From positions 124,001 to 188,000 of the forward strand of contig NZ_JBNGOT010000005.1 in NCBI RefSeq assembly GCF_050589705.1: 64,000 bases of DNA, given 5' to 3'. The notes under the pieces were generated by a model, which did no database searches, was not told where the DNA came from, and worked only from the letters and a program-made list of their open reading frames with translations. The stretch is from Sunxiuqinia rutila. GTDB taxonomy: Bacteria; Bacteroidota; Bacteroidia; Bacteroidales; Prolixibacteraceae. A program made the translations under genes and the position numbers. Of the stretch, positions 32,993 through 40,820 are shown one piece after another (the first letter of the stretch is position 1; the number at the start of each line of letters is the position of its first letter).

Positions 32993-35685
32993 TGAGACAA
33001 AATCAAAAACGAAATCAACAAATGGCCAGGTCAGCATTCAGCTTAACAAGAAAGGTGACGATGGCCTTTCTTGTTCTGTTGGGGCTGTGGAGCGGAGAGC
33101 TGCTGGCCGAAGAAGAAATTAATCACATTGAGCAAAGCACCCAAAACATATTGGGTGATGTCAAACAAATTGCCGGTCAGGAAGGGGTGGCAGGTGCTTT
33201 TGCAGGCGTGCATAACAACGCGCTGCTTGTGGCCGGCGGCTCTGCTTTTCCGGATGGCAAACCCTGGGAAGGCGGACAAAAGCATTTTTCTGATGCCGTT
33301 CTTGTGTTTGAGCGCGGGACGGATGGTGCCGTTGAGCTGGTGCAGAATGGGCAACTTCCGGAAGGCATTGCCGAAGGAGCTTCGGTTTCGCTGTCCGAGG
33401 GGCTTTTGTGCCTGGGCGGTCAAACGTCTGCAGGCTTAAGCAAACAAGTGGTTTTAATCAGCTGGGTAAATAATCAGCTTGAATTAGAGCAATTTCCAGA
33501 ACTGCCGGTTGCTGTTAAAAATCCGGCGGCAACAGTGATCGGAAATTCCGTTTATGTTGTTGGCGGGCAAAGTGCAACCGGTGCTACCGACCAGTTTCTG
33601 AAACTGGATATCGCGAACTTGTCTGCCGGTTGGCAAACTTTAGCCGCTTTCCCAATGCCGGTGGCGGGCGCATCAGCTGTTGCTCAGATGGATGGGGAAG
33701 AGGTGAGTGTTTTTGTTTTTGGTGGCCGCGCCAAAGCAGTCGGGGCCAGCACAACAACTTTTTACTCCGGCGTATTTCGTTTCCGTCCTTCGGCAGAAGT
33801 TTGGAAACAGCAAAGAGATATCCAGCTTGCCGATGGACAGGCGATGTCCTTGGCCGTAGCTGCAGCAAGCCCGGTTGGTGCTTCGCATGTGGTCGTGGCT
33901 GGAGGCGACTCCGGCGCTACTTTCAACCAGGTGGAAGCAGCAATTAACCGGATGCAGAACGGCGATGCTCAGGCTCAGTCTGAACGGGATTCGCTGTGGA
34001 TCAATCATCCCGGATTCAATACAAAAATATTGATTTATAATACGGTGACCGATGTGTGGTTTGACGCAGGAAGCTGGGAAGGAACGCCTGTGGCAGTTAG
34101 CTCTTCGGTTTGGTGGAACGGCTCGCTGGTTGTTCCCGGTGGCGAAATTAAACCCGCCACCCGCACGCCCATGTTGCAGGAATTCCGGATAACGGTGAAA
34201 CCGGTTTTTGGCTGGCTCAACTATTTGGTGTTGGGGGTTTATTTTATTGGCATGTTGCTCCTCGGGTTTTATTTCATGAAACGCGAAAGCAGCACTGATG
34301 ATTTTTTCAAAGCCGGAGGACGTATTCCCTGGTGGGCTGCTGGTATCAGTATTTTCGCCACAACGCTAAGCGCGATTACCTTTATTGCCATTCCGGCTAA
34401 ATCCTACGCCACCGACTGGCGTATGTTCATGTTTAACATGGCCATCATTGTTATTGCTCCGGTTGTTATCCGTTACTTTTTGCCTTTTTTCCGAAGGTTT
34501 AATTTTGATACCGCTTACCAATACCTGGAAGCCCGGTTTAACCGGTCAGTGCGCTGGCTGGCTTCGGCTTTGTTTGTCTTTTTCATGGTGAGCCGGATTG
34601 CCATTGTGCTGTTTCTGCCTTCATTGGCCCTGAATGCCGTAACTGGCTTTAACATTTACCTGGCCATTATTGTCATGGGGGTGGTAACCATCATTTACTG
34701 TACCAGTGGTGGTATCGAAGCCGTTGTTTGGGGCGATGTTATTCAAGGATTCATTTTGGTTGGTGGTGCCTTCATCGCGCTGTCCTTTATGTTGGCCGGG
34801 GTTGAAGGCGGTTTGGGCGGATTTTTAGACATTTCTGCCGCGCATCATAAGTTTCACACCTTCGATTTTCGGTTCGATTTTACACAGCCAGTGTTCTGGG
34901 TGGTGCTGATTGGCGGGTTGGCAAACACCTTAATTTCGTACACTAGCGACCAGAGTGTTGTGCAGCGATACATGACAACCAAAGATGAAAAAGCGACCGG
35001 ACGAAGCATTTGGCTGAATGGTTTTTTGAGCATACCGGTAAGCATCATTTTCTTCCTTTTAGGAACCGGGTTGTATGCCTATTATACTTCAAATCCTGAA
35101 CGGATGGCCGTGGTTAATCCCAACATCGATTCGGTGTTTCCGCAGTTCATTGTGGCCCAAATGCCGGCTGGTGTTGCCGGACTGCTGATTGCGGCCATCT
35201 TTGCCGCGGCAATGTCAACCTTGTCGTCCAACATCAACTCGGTGTCAGCGGTAATCACGTCAGATTTTTACAAGGTGCTTGCTAAAAAGGTAACGCTGGG
35301 GCGTAGTATGTCTGTTGCCCGCTGGTCCGGCATTATTGTGGGCGTACTTGGAATAATGATGGCCTTGATGCTGGCCACCTGGAACATTGCTTCGCTTTGG
35401 GATCAGTTTAACACGTTCCTGGGCTTGCTGACCGGAGGCCTTGGTGCCTTGTTTGTGATGGGTGTTTTCTTTCCACGAATTTCGGGCCATGCCGCACTGG
35501 GCGGTGTTGTTGGTGGCCTGATTGTTCTGACGCTGGTGAAAAATCACTCGGATCTTTCGTTTTTGCTTTACGGTCTGGTAGGCATGGCCGCCAGTGTCGT
35601 GCTGGCCTTGTTGCTGAGCCTGGCTCTGCCCAACCGAAAAACGATAACCGGTTATACCTGGCAAAGCCGCGAACGAAACGCATAG
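32992..35685 (+). CDS. Kelch NanM-like mutarotase fused to sodium:solute symporter (sialic acid transporter)
   Basis: 897 residues from the ATG at 32992, sharing one base with the upstream stop codon. A signal sequence (about residues 28-42, VTMAFLVLLGLWSGELLA) would export the kelch part to the periplasm. The propeller (about 45-400) has NALLVAGGSAFP, VYVVGGQSATG, VFVFGGRAKA, VVVAGGDSGA and LVVPGGEIKP. The SSS transporter (about 405-885) begins FGWLNYLVLGVYFIGMLLLG, with the family block DDFFKAGGRIPWW and about 13 hydrophobic segments. Sialic-acid SSS transporters (SiaT) use sodium; NanM-like enzymes equilibrate anomers. The fusion would hand the right anomer straight to the transporter. Such fusions are known for the permuted mutarotase family. 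It is the last gene of the operon. Confidence 0.92.
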   Translation: MRQNQKRNQQMARSAFSLTRKVTMAFLVLLGLWSGELLAEEEINHIEQSTQNILGDVKQIAGQEGVAGAFAGVHNNALLVAGGSAFPDGKPWEGGQKHFSDAVLVFERGTDGAVELVQNGQLPEGIAEGASVSLSEGLLCLGGQTSAGLSKQVVLISWVNNQLELEQFPELPVAVKNPAATVIGNSVYVVGGQSATGATDQFLKLDIANLSAGWQTLAAFPMPVAGASAVAQMDGEEVSVFVFGGRAKAVGASTTTFYSGVFRFRPSAEVWKQQRDIQLADGQAMSLAVAAASPVGASHVVVAGGDSGATFNQVEAAINRMQNGDAQAQSERDSLWINHPGFNTKILIYNTVTDVWFDAGSWEGTPVAVSSSVWWNGSLVVPGGEIKPATRTPMLQEFRITVKPVFGWLNYLVLGVYFIGMLLLGFYFMKRESSTDDFFKAGGRIPWWAAGISIFATTLSAITFIAIPAKSYATDWRMFMFNMAIIVIAPVVIRYFLPFFRRFNFDTAYQYLEARFNRSVRWLASALFVFFMVSRIAIVLFLPSLALNAVTGFNIYLAIIVMGVVTIIYCTSGGIEAVVWGDVIQGFILVGGAFIALSFMLAGVEGGLGGFLDISAAHHKFHTFDFRFDFTQPVFWVVLIGGLANTLISYTSDQSVVQRYMTTKDEKATGRSIWLNGFLSIPVSIIFFLLGTGLYAYYTSNPERMAVVNPNIDSVFPQFIVAQMPAGVAGLLIAAIFAAAMSTLSSNINSVSAVITSDFYKVLAKKVTLGRSMSVARWSGIIVGVLGIMMALMLATWNIASLWDQFNTFLGLLTGGLGALFVMGVFFPRISGHAALGGVVGGLIVLTLVKNHSDLSFLLYGLVGMAASVVLALLLSLALPNRKTITGYTWQSRERNA

Positions 35686-35708
35686 CCTTCTTTTTAGATA
35701 TATGATTC

Positions 35709-35746
35709 AAAAAGTGTCTTCCATTAGTTGGGAGGCACTTTTTTGT
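35709..35746 (+). terminator. Intrinsic terminator ending the sialic acid operon
   Basis: A 15-bp stem (35709-35723 with 35729-35743, two G-U pairs) with loop TTAGT and a terminal T-run (TTTTTTG). It lies 23 nt after the symporter stop codon. Confidence 0.88.
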
Positions 35747-36027
35747 TTTAAAGAATTGGCGACAAGATTCCGGATTGCATCGGTCAAGTAAACAAAACCG
35801 ATTATTTGGATGTTCTAACTCACTTTAATAGACATAACGATCCCAACCTTTTCATGCTTGTTCAAAAGGCCTGAACTTTTAGTGGAACGTTAATAGTCGT
35901 TAATGAGAGGCTGAAACTAGTTAATGAATTGTTAAACAGTAGGGACTCTTGCTGGTCTTTTCTATTTTTGCCAGAATTAAAACAACGAAAGATTTTTGAT
36001 AGTTATTGAAGCGTGTTTTTTTGACTG
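35747..36027 (+). promoter_or_regulatory. Non-coding stretch with a candidate -7 box
   Basis: Between the nan operon terminator and the next gene I see no credible gene. TATTTTTG at 35963-35970 matches the Bacteroidota -7 consensus and could drive the small gene at 36028 with a leader of about 50 nt; no TTG sits at the ideal -33 distance. The rest is A+T-rich with no repeats that I can recognise. Confidence 0.4.
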
Positions 36028-36414
36028 ATGGGTACAATTTCCAAATACAATATTTTTAGCAGCAAGCTGTGGGCGGTGGTGTTCATGGGCCTGTTTTTGG
36101 CATTGGCTCCTTGTTCGGTTCGCAATACGCTTCAACGTGCCATAGGGCAACAAACGACGGAAAGCCTGGTGAAGTTTAAGGCTTCGGTACAGTACGGATC
36201 CAGCTGTAGTTATGATTATTATGCAGCAGATGCCGTTCCGCATAAGGTGGTAAAAACAAGTGCCTCGTTTGGACCTTCGGTCGTTCTATCCAATAATACT
36301 TCAGATTTTGACCAACCGGCAGCCACATTTGAACGCGTGTCGGGATCCCCTGTTCTAAGGGGCTCTGAAGTTCCTCTTTACCTCTTGTATAAAAGATTGA
36401 AGTATGCTGCCTGA
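36028..36414 (+). CDS. Small hypothetical exported protein, Bacteroidota type
   Basis: 128 residues. A hydrophobic segment (about 13-30, LWAVVFMGLFLALAP) is followed by PCSVRNTLQ, a motif I recognise from uncharacterised small secreted proteins of Bacteroidota, and then a polar region with one more cysteine (GSSCSYDYY) and an ending VPLYLLYKRLK. No catalytic motif is seen. It lies 123 nt before the DoxD/DoxA gene on the same strand and may share its transcript. The reading frame, length and leader-like start support a real gene; function is unknown. Confidence 0.6.
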   Translation: MGTISKYNIFSSKLWAVVFMGLFLALAPCSVRNTLQRAIGQQTTESLVKFKASVQYGSSCSYDYYAADAVPHKVVKTSASFGPSVVLSNNTSDFDQPAATFERVSGSPVLRGSEVPLYLLYKRLKYAA

Positions 36415-36459
36415 TTGCATGTGAGCGCAGTAAGTAAAATCATCTTTTAACAACTAATT

Positions 36460-36518
36460 CCTCGTCGTTAGGGGATGCTGTATATGTGCAGCGTCTGCAG
36501 AATAGTTTGACGATGGGG
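36460..36518 (+). promoter_or_regulatory. Possible structured RNA leader before the DoxD/DoxA gene
   Basis: CCTCGTCGTTA (36460-36470) can pair over 11 bp, with G-U wobbles, with TGACGATGGGG (36508-36518). The enclosed part holds a GCTG...CAGC hairpin (36477-36492). The element ends 19 nt before the ATG. It does not match any riboswitch consensus that I can recall, so it could be a chance fold. Confidence 0.35.
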
Positions 36519-36537
36519 GAACTCAAAACAAAATAAC

Positions 36538-37569
36538 ATGCAACATAAAAATTTAGCCCAGTCTTATCAGTTGGCTGGTTTATTCACCTTATCTATTCGT
36601 CTGGTTGTAGGCTGGACTTATTTCTCAGCTTTTTGGCGCCGCTTGTTTTTAGCCAATAAACTTGATCCGGAAGCGGCCGGTTACATTGGCGAAAAATTCA
36701 ACCATTTTCTGCCCAATGCGCTGGGCATTGGTCCCGTAATTGAGTACCTGGTTTCCATCCCGGAAGTGTTGTGGTGGGCCATGGCAGCTTTTACCATTAT
36801 TGAAGGAATTGTGGGGCTTTTCATTATGCTCGGACTTTTTACCAGGCTTATGAGTGCCGGAGTTTTTGGTTTGGCCATGGGAATTTTATTGGGCTCAGGC
36901 TGGATTGGTACAACCTGCCTGGACGAATGGCAAATCGGGATTCTCGGAATAGCTTCGGGTTTTACCTTGTTTTTGTCTGGCAGCGGACGCTATTCGCTCG
37001 ACTATTATTTGCAGAAGAAAGATCATGCGATAACGAAACACAAATGGTTTAGCTGGCTTGGTTCGGGCGTTTTACCCATTCAGCTCACAAAACTGCACCG
37101 GCTTGTTTTTGCCGGGTCATTCCTCATTTTATTCATCACCTTATTTACCAACCAGCATTTTCACGGTGGGGTTTGGGGAAACCTGCACAACAAATCAGTC
37201 AAGCCTAAAATTGAAATTGCTGAAGCAAAAATTGCCAAGGATCAACTTTCATTTCAGGTGTTTCGCGTGGAAGGAGCCGATGTATACGGTTCATTCCTGA
37301 TTGGGATTGAACTGATGGATGAAAGTGGACAGACCGTTATTGCGTTGGACGGTGATGATCTGGCTGCTTTCCCGGAGGAAAATATTAGTAATAACTATGT
37401 TGCCCGGGTAAAGCCCGGAAAGCACAGCTTGGTGATTCCATTGGGAGCAAAAGCGACTTTGAGCATTGAAAATGACCAGTTGCAACAGCTAATGGCCGGA
37501 AAATACGAGTTAAAGCTGCTCGACATTAGTGGGGCAAGCTGGAGTGCATTTGTGGAGGTAGAAAACTAG
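36538..37569 (+). CDS. DoxD-DoxA fusion, thiosulfate:quinone oxidoreductase small-subunit-like membrane protein
   Basis: 343 residues. The N-terminal half (about 15-170) has four hydrophobic segments with the DoxD/DoxX pattern (SIRLVVGWTYFSAFWRRL, IIEGIVGLFIMLGLFTRL, GIASGFTLFLSGSGRYSLDYYL). A further membrane segment (about 187-203) leads to an exported beta-rich domain (about 215-343), matching DoxA. In Acidianus, DoxD and DoxA form a thiosulfate:quinone oxidoreductase; in Bacteroidota the two are usually one protein and the reaction is not proven. A membrane redox or sulfur role is the best inference; it could be linked to sulfate released by the sulfatases, but that is speculation. Confidence 0.82.
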   Translation: MQHKNLAQSYQLAGLFTLSIRLVVGWTYFSAFWRRLFLANKLDPEAAGYIGEKFNHFLPNALGIGPVIEYLVSIPEVLWWAMAAFTIIEGIVGLFIMLGLFTRLMSAGVFGLAMGILLGSGWIGTTCLDEWQIGILGIASGFTLFLSGSGRYSLDYYLQKKDHAITKHKWFSWLGSGVLPIQLTKLHRLVFAGSFLILFITLFTNQHFHGGVWGNLHNKSVKPKIEIAEAKIAKDQLSFQVFRVEGADVYGSFLIGIELMDESGQTVIALDGDDLAAFPEENISNNYVARVKPGKHSLVIPLGAKATLSIENDQLQQLMAGKYELKLLDISGASWSAFVEVEN

Positions 37570-37593
37570 TCAAGGACTTGATCGTTCTGCTTG

Positions 37594-37640
37594 CCGAAGG
37601 CCTTTGTTTCACGACAAAGGCTTTCGGTTTGCCTTCTTTT
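37594..37640 (+). terminator. Intrinsic terminator after the DoxD/DoxA gene
   Basis: CCGAAGGCCTTTGT (37594-37607) pairs with ACAAAGGCTTTCGG (37614-37627) with one G-U pair and a 6-nt loop, followed by TTTGCCTTCTTTTT. Confidence 0.82.
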
Positions 37641-37755
37641 TAAAGCAGCGCTTTGATAAATAAGTTTCATGTACTCATTCGTTTTAGTCATAAGAAAAGG
37701 GGAGCTGTACTTCTGAAAATTACAGCCACAAATAGAATATCACTAGTAATAGGGA

Positions 37756-37786
37756 TTGTTAAGGTTTCGGCAGAAAACTATTTTTG
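37756..37786 (+). promoter_or_regulatory. Candidate promoter of the feoAB operon
   Basis: TTG (37756-37758) and TATTTTTG (37779-37786) with a 20-nt spacer match the Bacteroidota promoter form. The leader to feoA would be about 70 nt. I see no clear Fur box. Confidence 0.55.
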
Positions 37787-37863
37787 TTTATTTGGAAAAG
37801 GATAGTAATGTCTGATTTATAAAAACGCTTGGAATTCAAGCTAACGAAAGAAAAAATTAAAGC

Positions 37864-38118
37864 ATGATTGATTTAACAATTTCAACAATACAAGAGACCA
37901 TTAACAGTCTGCGACCAGGTGAAAAGGGAATTATCGGAAATTTTGCAGTGGAAAAAATTCCGCTTAAGCTTCAGGAAATGGGATGCTTGCCGGGCAATGA
38001 GGTGCAGTTAATTCAACTAGCGCCGTTTCGCGACCCTTTGTTTCTGAATATCAATGGAAATAATCTGGCAATCAGACGTGAAACAGCTGACTTGATTGAA
38101 ATTACCAAAGTGCTTTAG
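37864..38118 (+). CDS. feoA: FeoA, ferrous iron transport accessory protein
   Basis: 84 residues, the usual length for FeoA. The SH3-like fold shows in LRPGEKGIIGNF, LQEMGCLPGNEVQLIQLAPFRDPLFLNINGNNLAIRRETADLIEI. It is cytoplasmic and modulates FeoB. It lies 6 nt upstream of feoB, which confirms the call. Confidence 0.95.
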   Translation: MIDLTISTIQETINSLRPGEKGIIGNFAVEKIPLKLQEMGCLPGNEVQLIQLAPFRDPLFLNINGNNLAIRRETADLIEITKVL

Positions 38119-38124
38119 AGTAAA

Positions 38125-40221
38125 ATGGGCAAACAATTGAAGGTCTCACTTATTGGGAATCCGAATACGGGCAAGACGTCCTTGTTCAATTTATTGACTG
38201 GTTTGAACCAGCAAGTTGGGAACTACCCGGGAATTACGGTGGAGAAAAAGGAAGGAACCTGCCGCTTGCCGGGAGGGGGAAAGGCGCATATTCTTGATCT
38301 TCCCGGAACCTACAGCCTGAATGCTTCTTCGGCGGACGAACAGCTGGTGGTTGAATCGCTGCTGAGAAAGGAGCAACCCGATTTTCCGGATCTGGCCGTG
38401 GTGGTAGCTGATGTGGAAAACCTCAAGCGCAACCTCATTCTTTTTACCCAAATTAAAGATTTGAAGATTCCGGCTATTTTGGTGATCAATATGGCCGACC
38501 AAATGGAACGGCGGGGCATAAGCCTGGATGTTGAGTTACTGGAGAAAAAACTGAACACCCGGGTTGTCTTGATGAGTGCTCGGAAGAAGACAGGAATTGA
38601 TGAGCTAAAGAAACAGATTGAAGATTACCAGCAGTTGCCGGTTTCGCCCTGTCTATCTGTTTCGGAGTTGGATGCAACTTATTTCGAGCGATTGCAAAAG
38701 GCCTTTCCCGAAGAAGATTTATACCGCCTGTGGTTGTGTGTTTCACAGGATGTTGCGCTAAAAAAGATTGATGAGAGCTTGCTAAAAGCGAATGATTATT
38801 CGGAACGAAACACGCCCGAAATTAAACGTTTGCAACAGAAAGAAACCATTGCCCGCTACCTGTTTATCAATCGTTTTTTGAACGATGCCTACCAGGTTGA
38901 TCGCACGAAAGCGACCGATTGGCGCAGTGTTTTAGATCGTATTTTGACGCATCGTATCGGGGGGTATGCCATTTTCTTTTTGATCATGTTACTGATGTTT
39001 CAGGCTATTTACAACTGGAGCAGCATCCCGATGGATTTCATCGATCAGTCTTTTGCGCACCTGAGCGGATGGACCAACAACCACTTGCCTGAAGGTCCTT
39101 TTACCAGCTTATTGGCCGAAGGAATTCTGCCCGGCATTGGAGGTGTCGTGATTTTTGTACCTCAAATCGCTTTCTTGTTTTTATTTATTTCCTTGCTGGA
39201 AGAAAGTGGCTATATGAGCCGGATTGTCTTTTTGATGGATCGTTTGATGCGTCGTTTCGGGCTGAGTGGAAAAAGCGTTGTGCCACTCATTTCAGGGACT
39301 GCCTGCGCCATTCCGGCGGTTATGGCTACCCGTAACATTGAAAACTGGAAAGAACGGATGATTACCATTTTGGTGACTCCTTTTATCACCTGTTCGGCCC
39401 GTTTACCGGTTTACCTGATCATTATAGCCTTAGTTATTCCCGATCAGACTTTTGTGGGCTTCAACCTGCAGGGGCTGACTTTAATGGGCCTGTATGTTTT
39501 GGGTTTTGGAATGGCTGTTCTGTCGGCCTTTGTGCTGGATAAGATCATCAAAAATAAGGCACATACTACTTTTGTTGTTGAAATGCCGGCCTATAAAGTT
39601 CCGATGGCAAAAAATGTGCTTTATACCGTGCTTGAGAAAACCAAAAGCTTTGTGCTGGTTGCCGGTAAAATTATTTTAGCCATTTCGATTGTCTTGTGGT
39701 TTCTGGCTTCGAATGGGTATTCCGATGATTTTTACCAGGCTGAAGAAATTGTTCGGGCACAACCTGAAAATACGATGCTGAGCGAGCAGGAAATGCAGAC
39801 CGCTGTGGCTTCATACCAGTTGCAACACTCTTATATCGGTATCATTGGTCATGCGATTGAGCCGGTGATTCGGCCCTTGGGCTACGACTGGAAAATTGGG
39901 ATTGCCCTGGTGACCTCGTTTGCTGCCCGCGAAGTCTTTGTGGGAACCTTAGCTACCATCTACAGTGTGGGTAGTGAAGAGGAAGAGACGATTAAGGAAC
40001 GCATGTCGTCGGATGTGAATATTCGGACCGGGAAGAAGCTTTTTGATTTCCCGACAGGTATTTCGTTGCTTTTGTTTTATGCTTTTGCCTTGCAGTGTAT
40101 GAGTACGCTGGCCATTGTCAAAAAGGAAACCAACAGCTGGAAGTGGCCATTCATTCAGCTGGTGCTTATGAGTGGATTTGCTTACCTGGTTGCTTTGGGA
40201 GCTTACCAGATGCTTGCTTAA
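38125..40221 (+). CDS. feoB: FeoB, ferrous iron transporter
   Basis: 698 residues. The N-terminal G domain has G1 GNPNTGKTS (about 10-18), G3 DLPGTYS and G4 NMAD. A helical linker domain reaches about residue 270. The membrane part contains two Gate regions (GIGGVVIFVPQIAFLF... and CSARLPVYLI) with the Cys of SGTACAIPAV, and ends near residue 698. It imports Fe2+ across the inner membrane, driven or gated by nucleotide hydrolysis. It is in one operon with feoA and the small Cys-rich gene that follows. Confidence 0.97.
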   Translation: MGKQLKVSLIGNPNTGKTSLFNLLTGLNQQVGNYPGITVEKKEGTCRLPGGGKAHILDLPGTYSLNASSADEQLVVESLLRKEQPDFPDLAVVVADVENLKRNLILFTQIKDLKIPAILVINMADQMERRGISLDVELLEKKLNTRVVLMSARKKTGIDELKKQIEDYQQLPVSPCLSVSELDATYFERLQKAFPEEDLYRLWLCVSQDVALKKIDESLLKANDYSERNTPEIKRLQQKETIARYLFINRFLNDAYQVDRTKATDWRSVLDRILTHRIGGYAIFFLIMLLMFQAIYNWSSIPMDFIDQSFAHLSGWTNNHLPEGPFTSLLAEGILPGIGGVVIFVPQIAFLFLFISLLEESGYMSRIVFLMDRLMRRFGLSGKSVVPLISGTACAIPAVMATRNIENWKERMITILVTPFITCSARLPVYLIIIALVIPDQTFVGFNLQGLTLMGLYVLGFGMAVLSAFVLDKIIKNKAHTTFVVEMPAYKVPMAKNVLYTVLEKTKSFVLVAGKIILAISIVLWFLASNGYSDDFYQAEEIVRAQPENTMLSEQEMQTAVASYQLQHSYIGIIGHAIEPVIRPLGYDWKIGIALVTSFAAREVFVGTLATIYSVGSEEEETIKERMSSDVNIRTGKKLFDFPTGISLLLFYAFALQCMSTLAIVKKETNSWKWPFIQLVLMSGFAYLVALGAYQMLA

Positions 40222-40246
40222 TTTTTAAACGATAAAGAAATTGACG

Positions 40247-40381
40247 ATGTGGAGTTTGCAACATATTTTGGTTTATCTGGCTGTGGCCGCTGCGGTAGCT
40301 TATTTGGTGAAGAAATATTTTCTGAAACCTAAAAGTAAAAAAGAGCGGACTTGCGGCATGGACGATTGCGGATGCCACTGA
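40247..40381 (+). CDS. FeoB-associated Cys-rich membrane peptide
   Basis: 44 residues: MWSLQHILVYLAVAAAVAY begins a single membrane helix, then a basic stretch (KPKSKKER), then a tail TCGMDDCGCH with three cysteines and a histidine. It lies 25 nt after feoB and before a strong terminator. Small Cys-tailed membrane peptides downstream of feoB are common in several phyla (FeoB-associated Cys-rich membrane protein); they are thought to help iron transfer, but this is not settled. Position and composition together support the call. Confidence 0.85.
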   Translation: MWSLQHILVYLAVAAAVAYLVKKYFLKPKSKKERTCGMDDCGCH

Positions 40382-40405
40382 TTGGCTTACTTCGTTGCTC
40401 TAAAA

Positions 40406-40452
40406 GAAAAAGCCCCGGAGAAACGTTAAAGCGTTTTGCCGGGGCTTTTTTT
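40406..40452 (+). terminator. Strong intrinsic terminator of the feo operon
   Basis: AGCCCCGG (40411-40418) pairs with CCGGGGCT (40439-40446), flanked by A- and T-runs; an inner AACGTTAAAGCGTT segment extends the stem. It ends in TTTTTTT. Confidence 0.95.
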
Positions 40453-40820
40453 CTGCGTTTACTTTATCCGTTTCTTAGTCTATTTTTTGAGCACGTTTAC
40501 AATTCCATCACCAAATAGTGAGTGTTTTTGTCGAAGTTGTTGTATCTAATGAATAAAGTTATTCTTACTCATGTTGAGGTTTCTCCAGAGAAGTAATTGA
40601 CATGTGAGAAAAACTATTTTAAATCTTCATTTTTAGTTGATGCGTTTGTGGCAGGTTCCTTGGGAGGGGAGCCTGCTTTTATGTTGGATAATATGCTTGG
40701 GAAACAGGATGGTACCGGAAAGTAGTAAATGAAAAACAGGCTAACTTTTGTACCTTGTGAAATGACTAGCTCGGAAGAAACTCATTCGCAATACCTAAAA
40801 TAACCTAATTCTAAACCATC
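40453..40820. other. Non-coding gap before the rhamnosidase gene, with an orphan terminator-like hairpin
   Basis: No credible gene is seen. GCAGGTTCC (40651-40659) pairs with GGAGCCTGC (40668-40676; one G-U), followed by TTTTATG, resembling an intrinsic terminator with no gene directly upstream. That could mark a small RNA or a leader attenuator. TAACTTTTG near 40742 is only an imperfect -7 box for the rhamnosidase gene. Confidence 0.4.
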
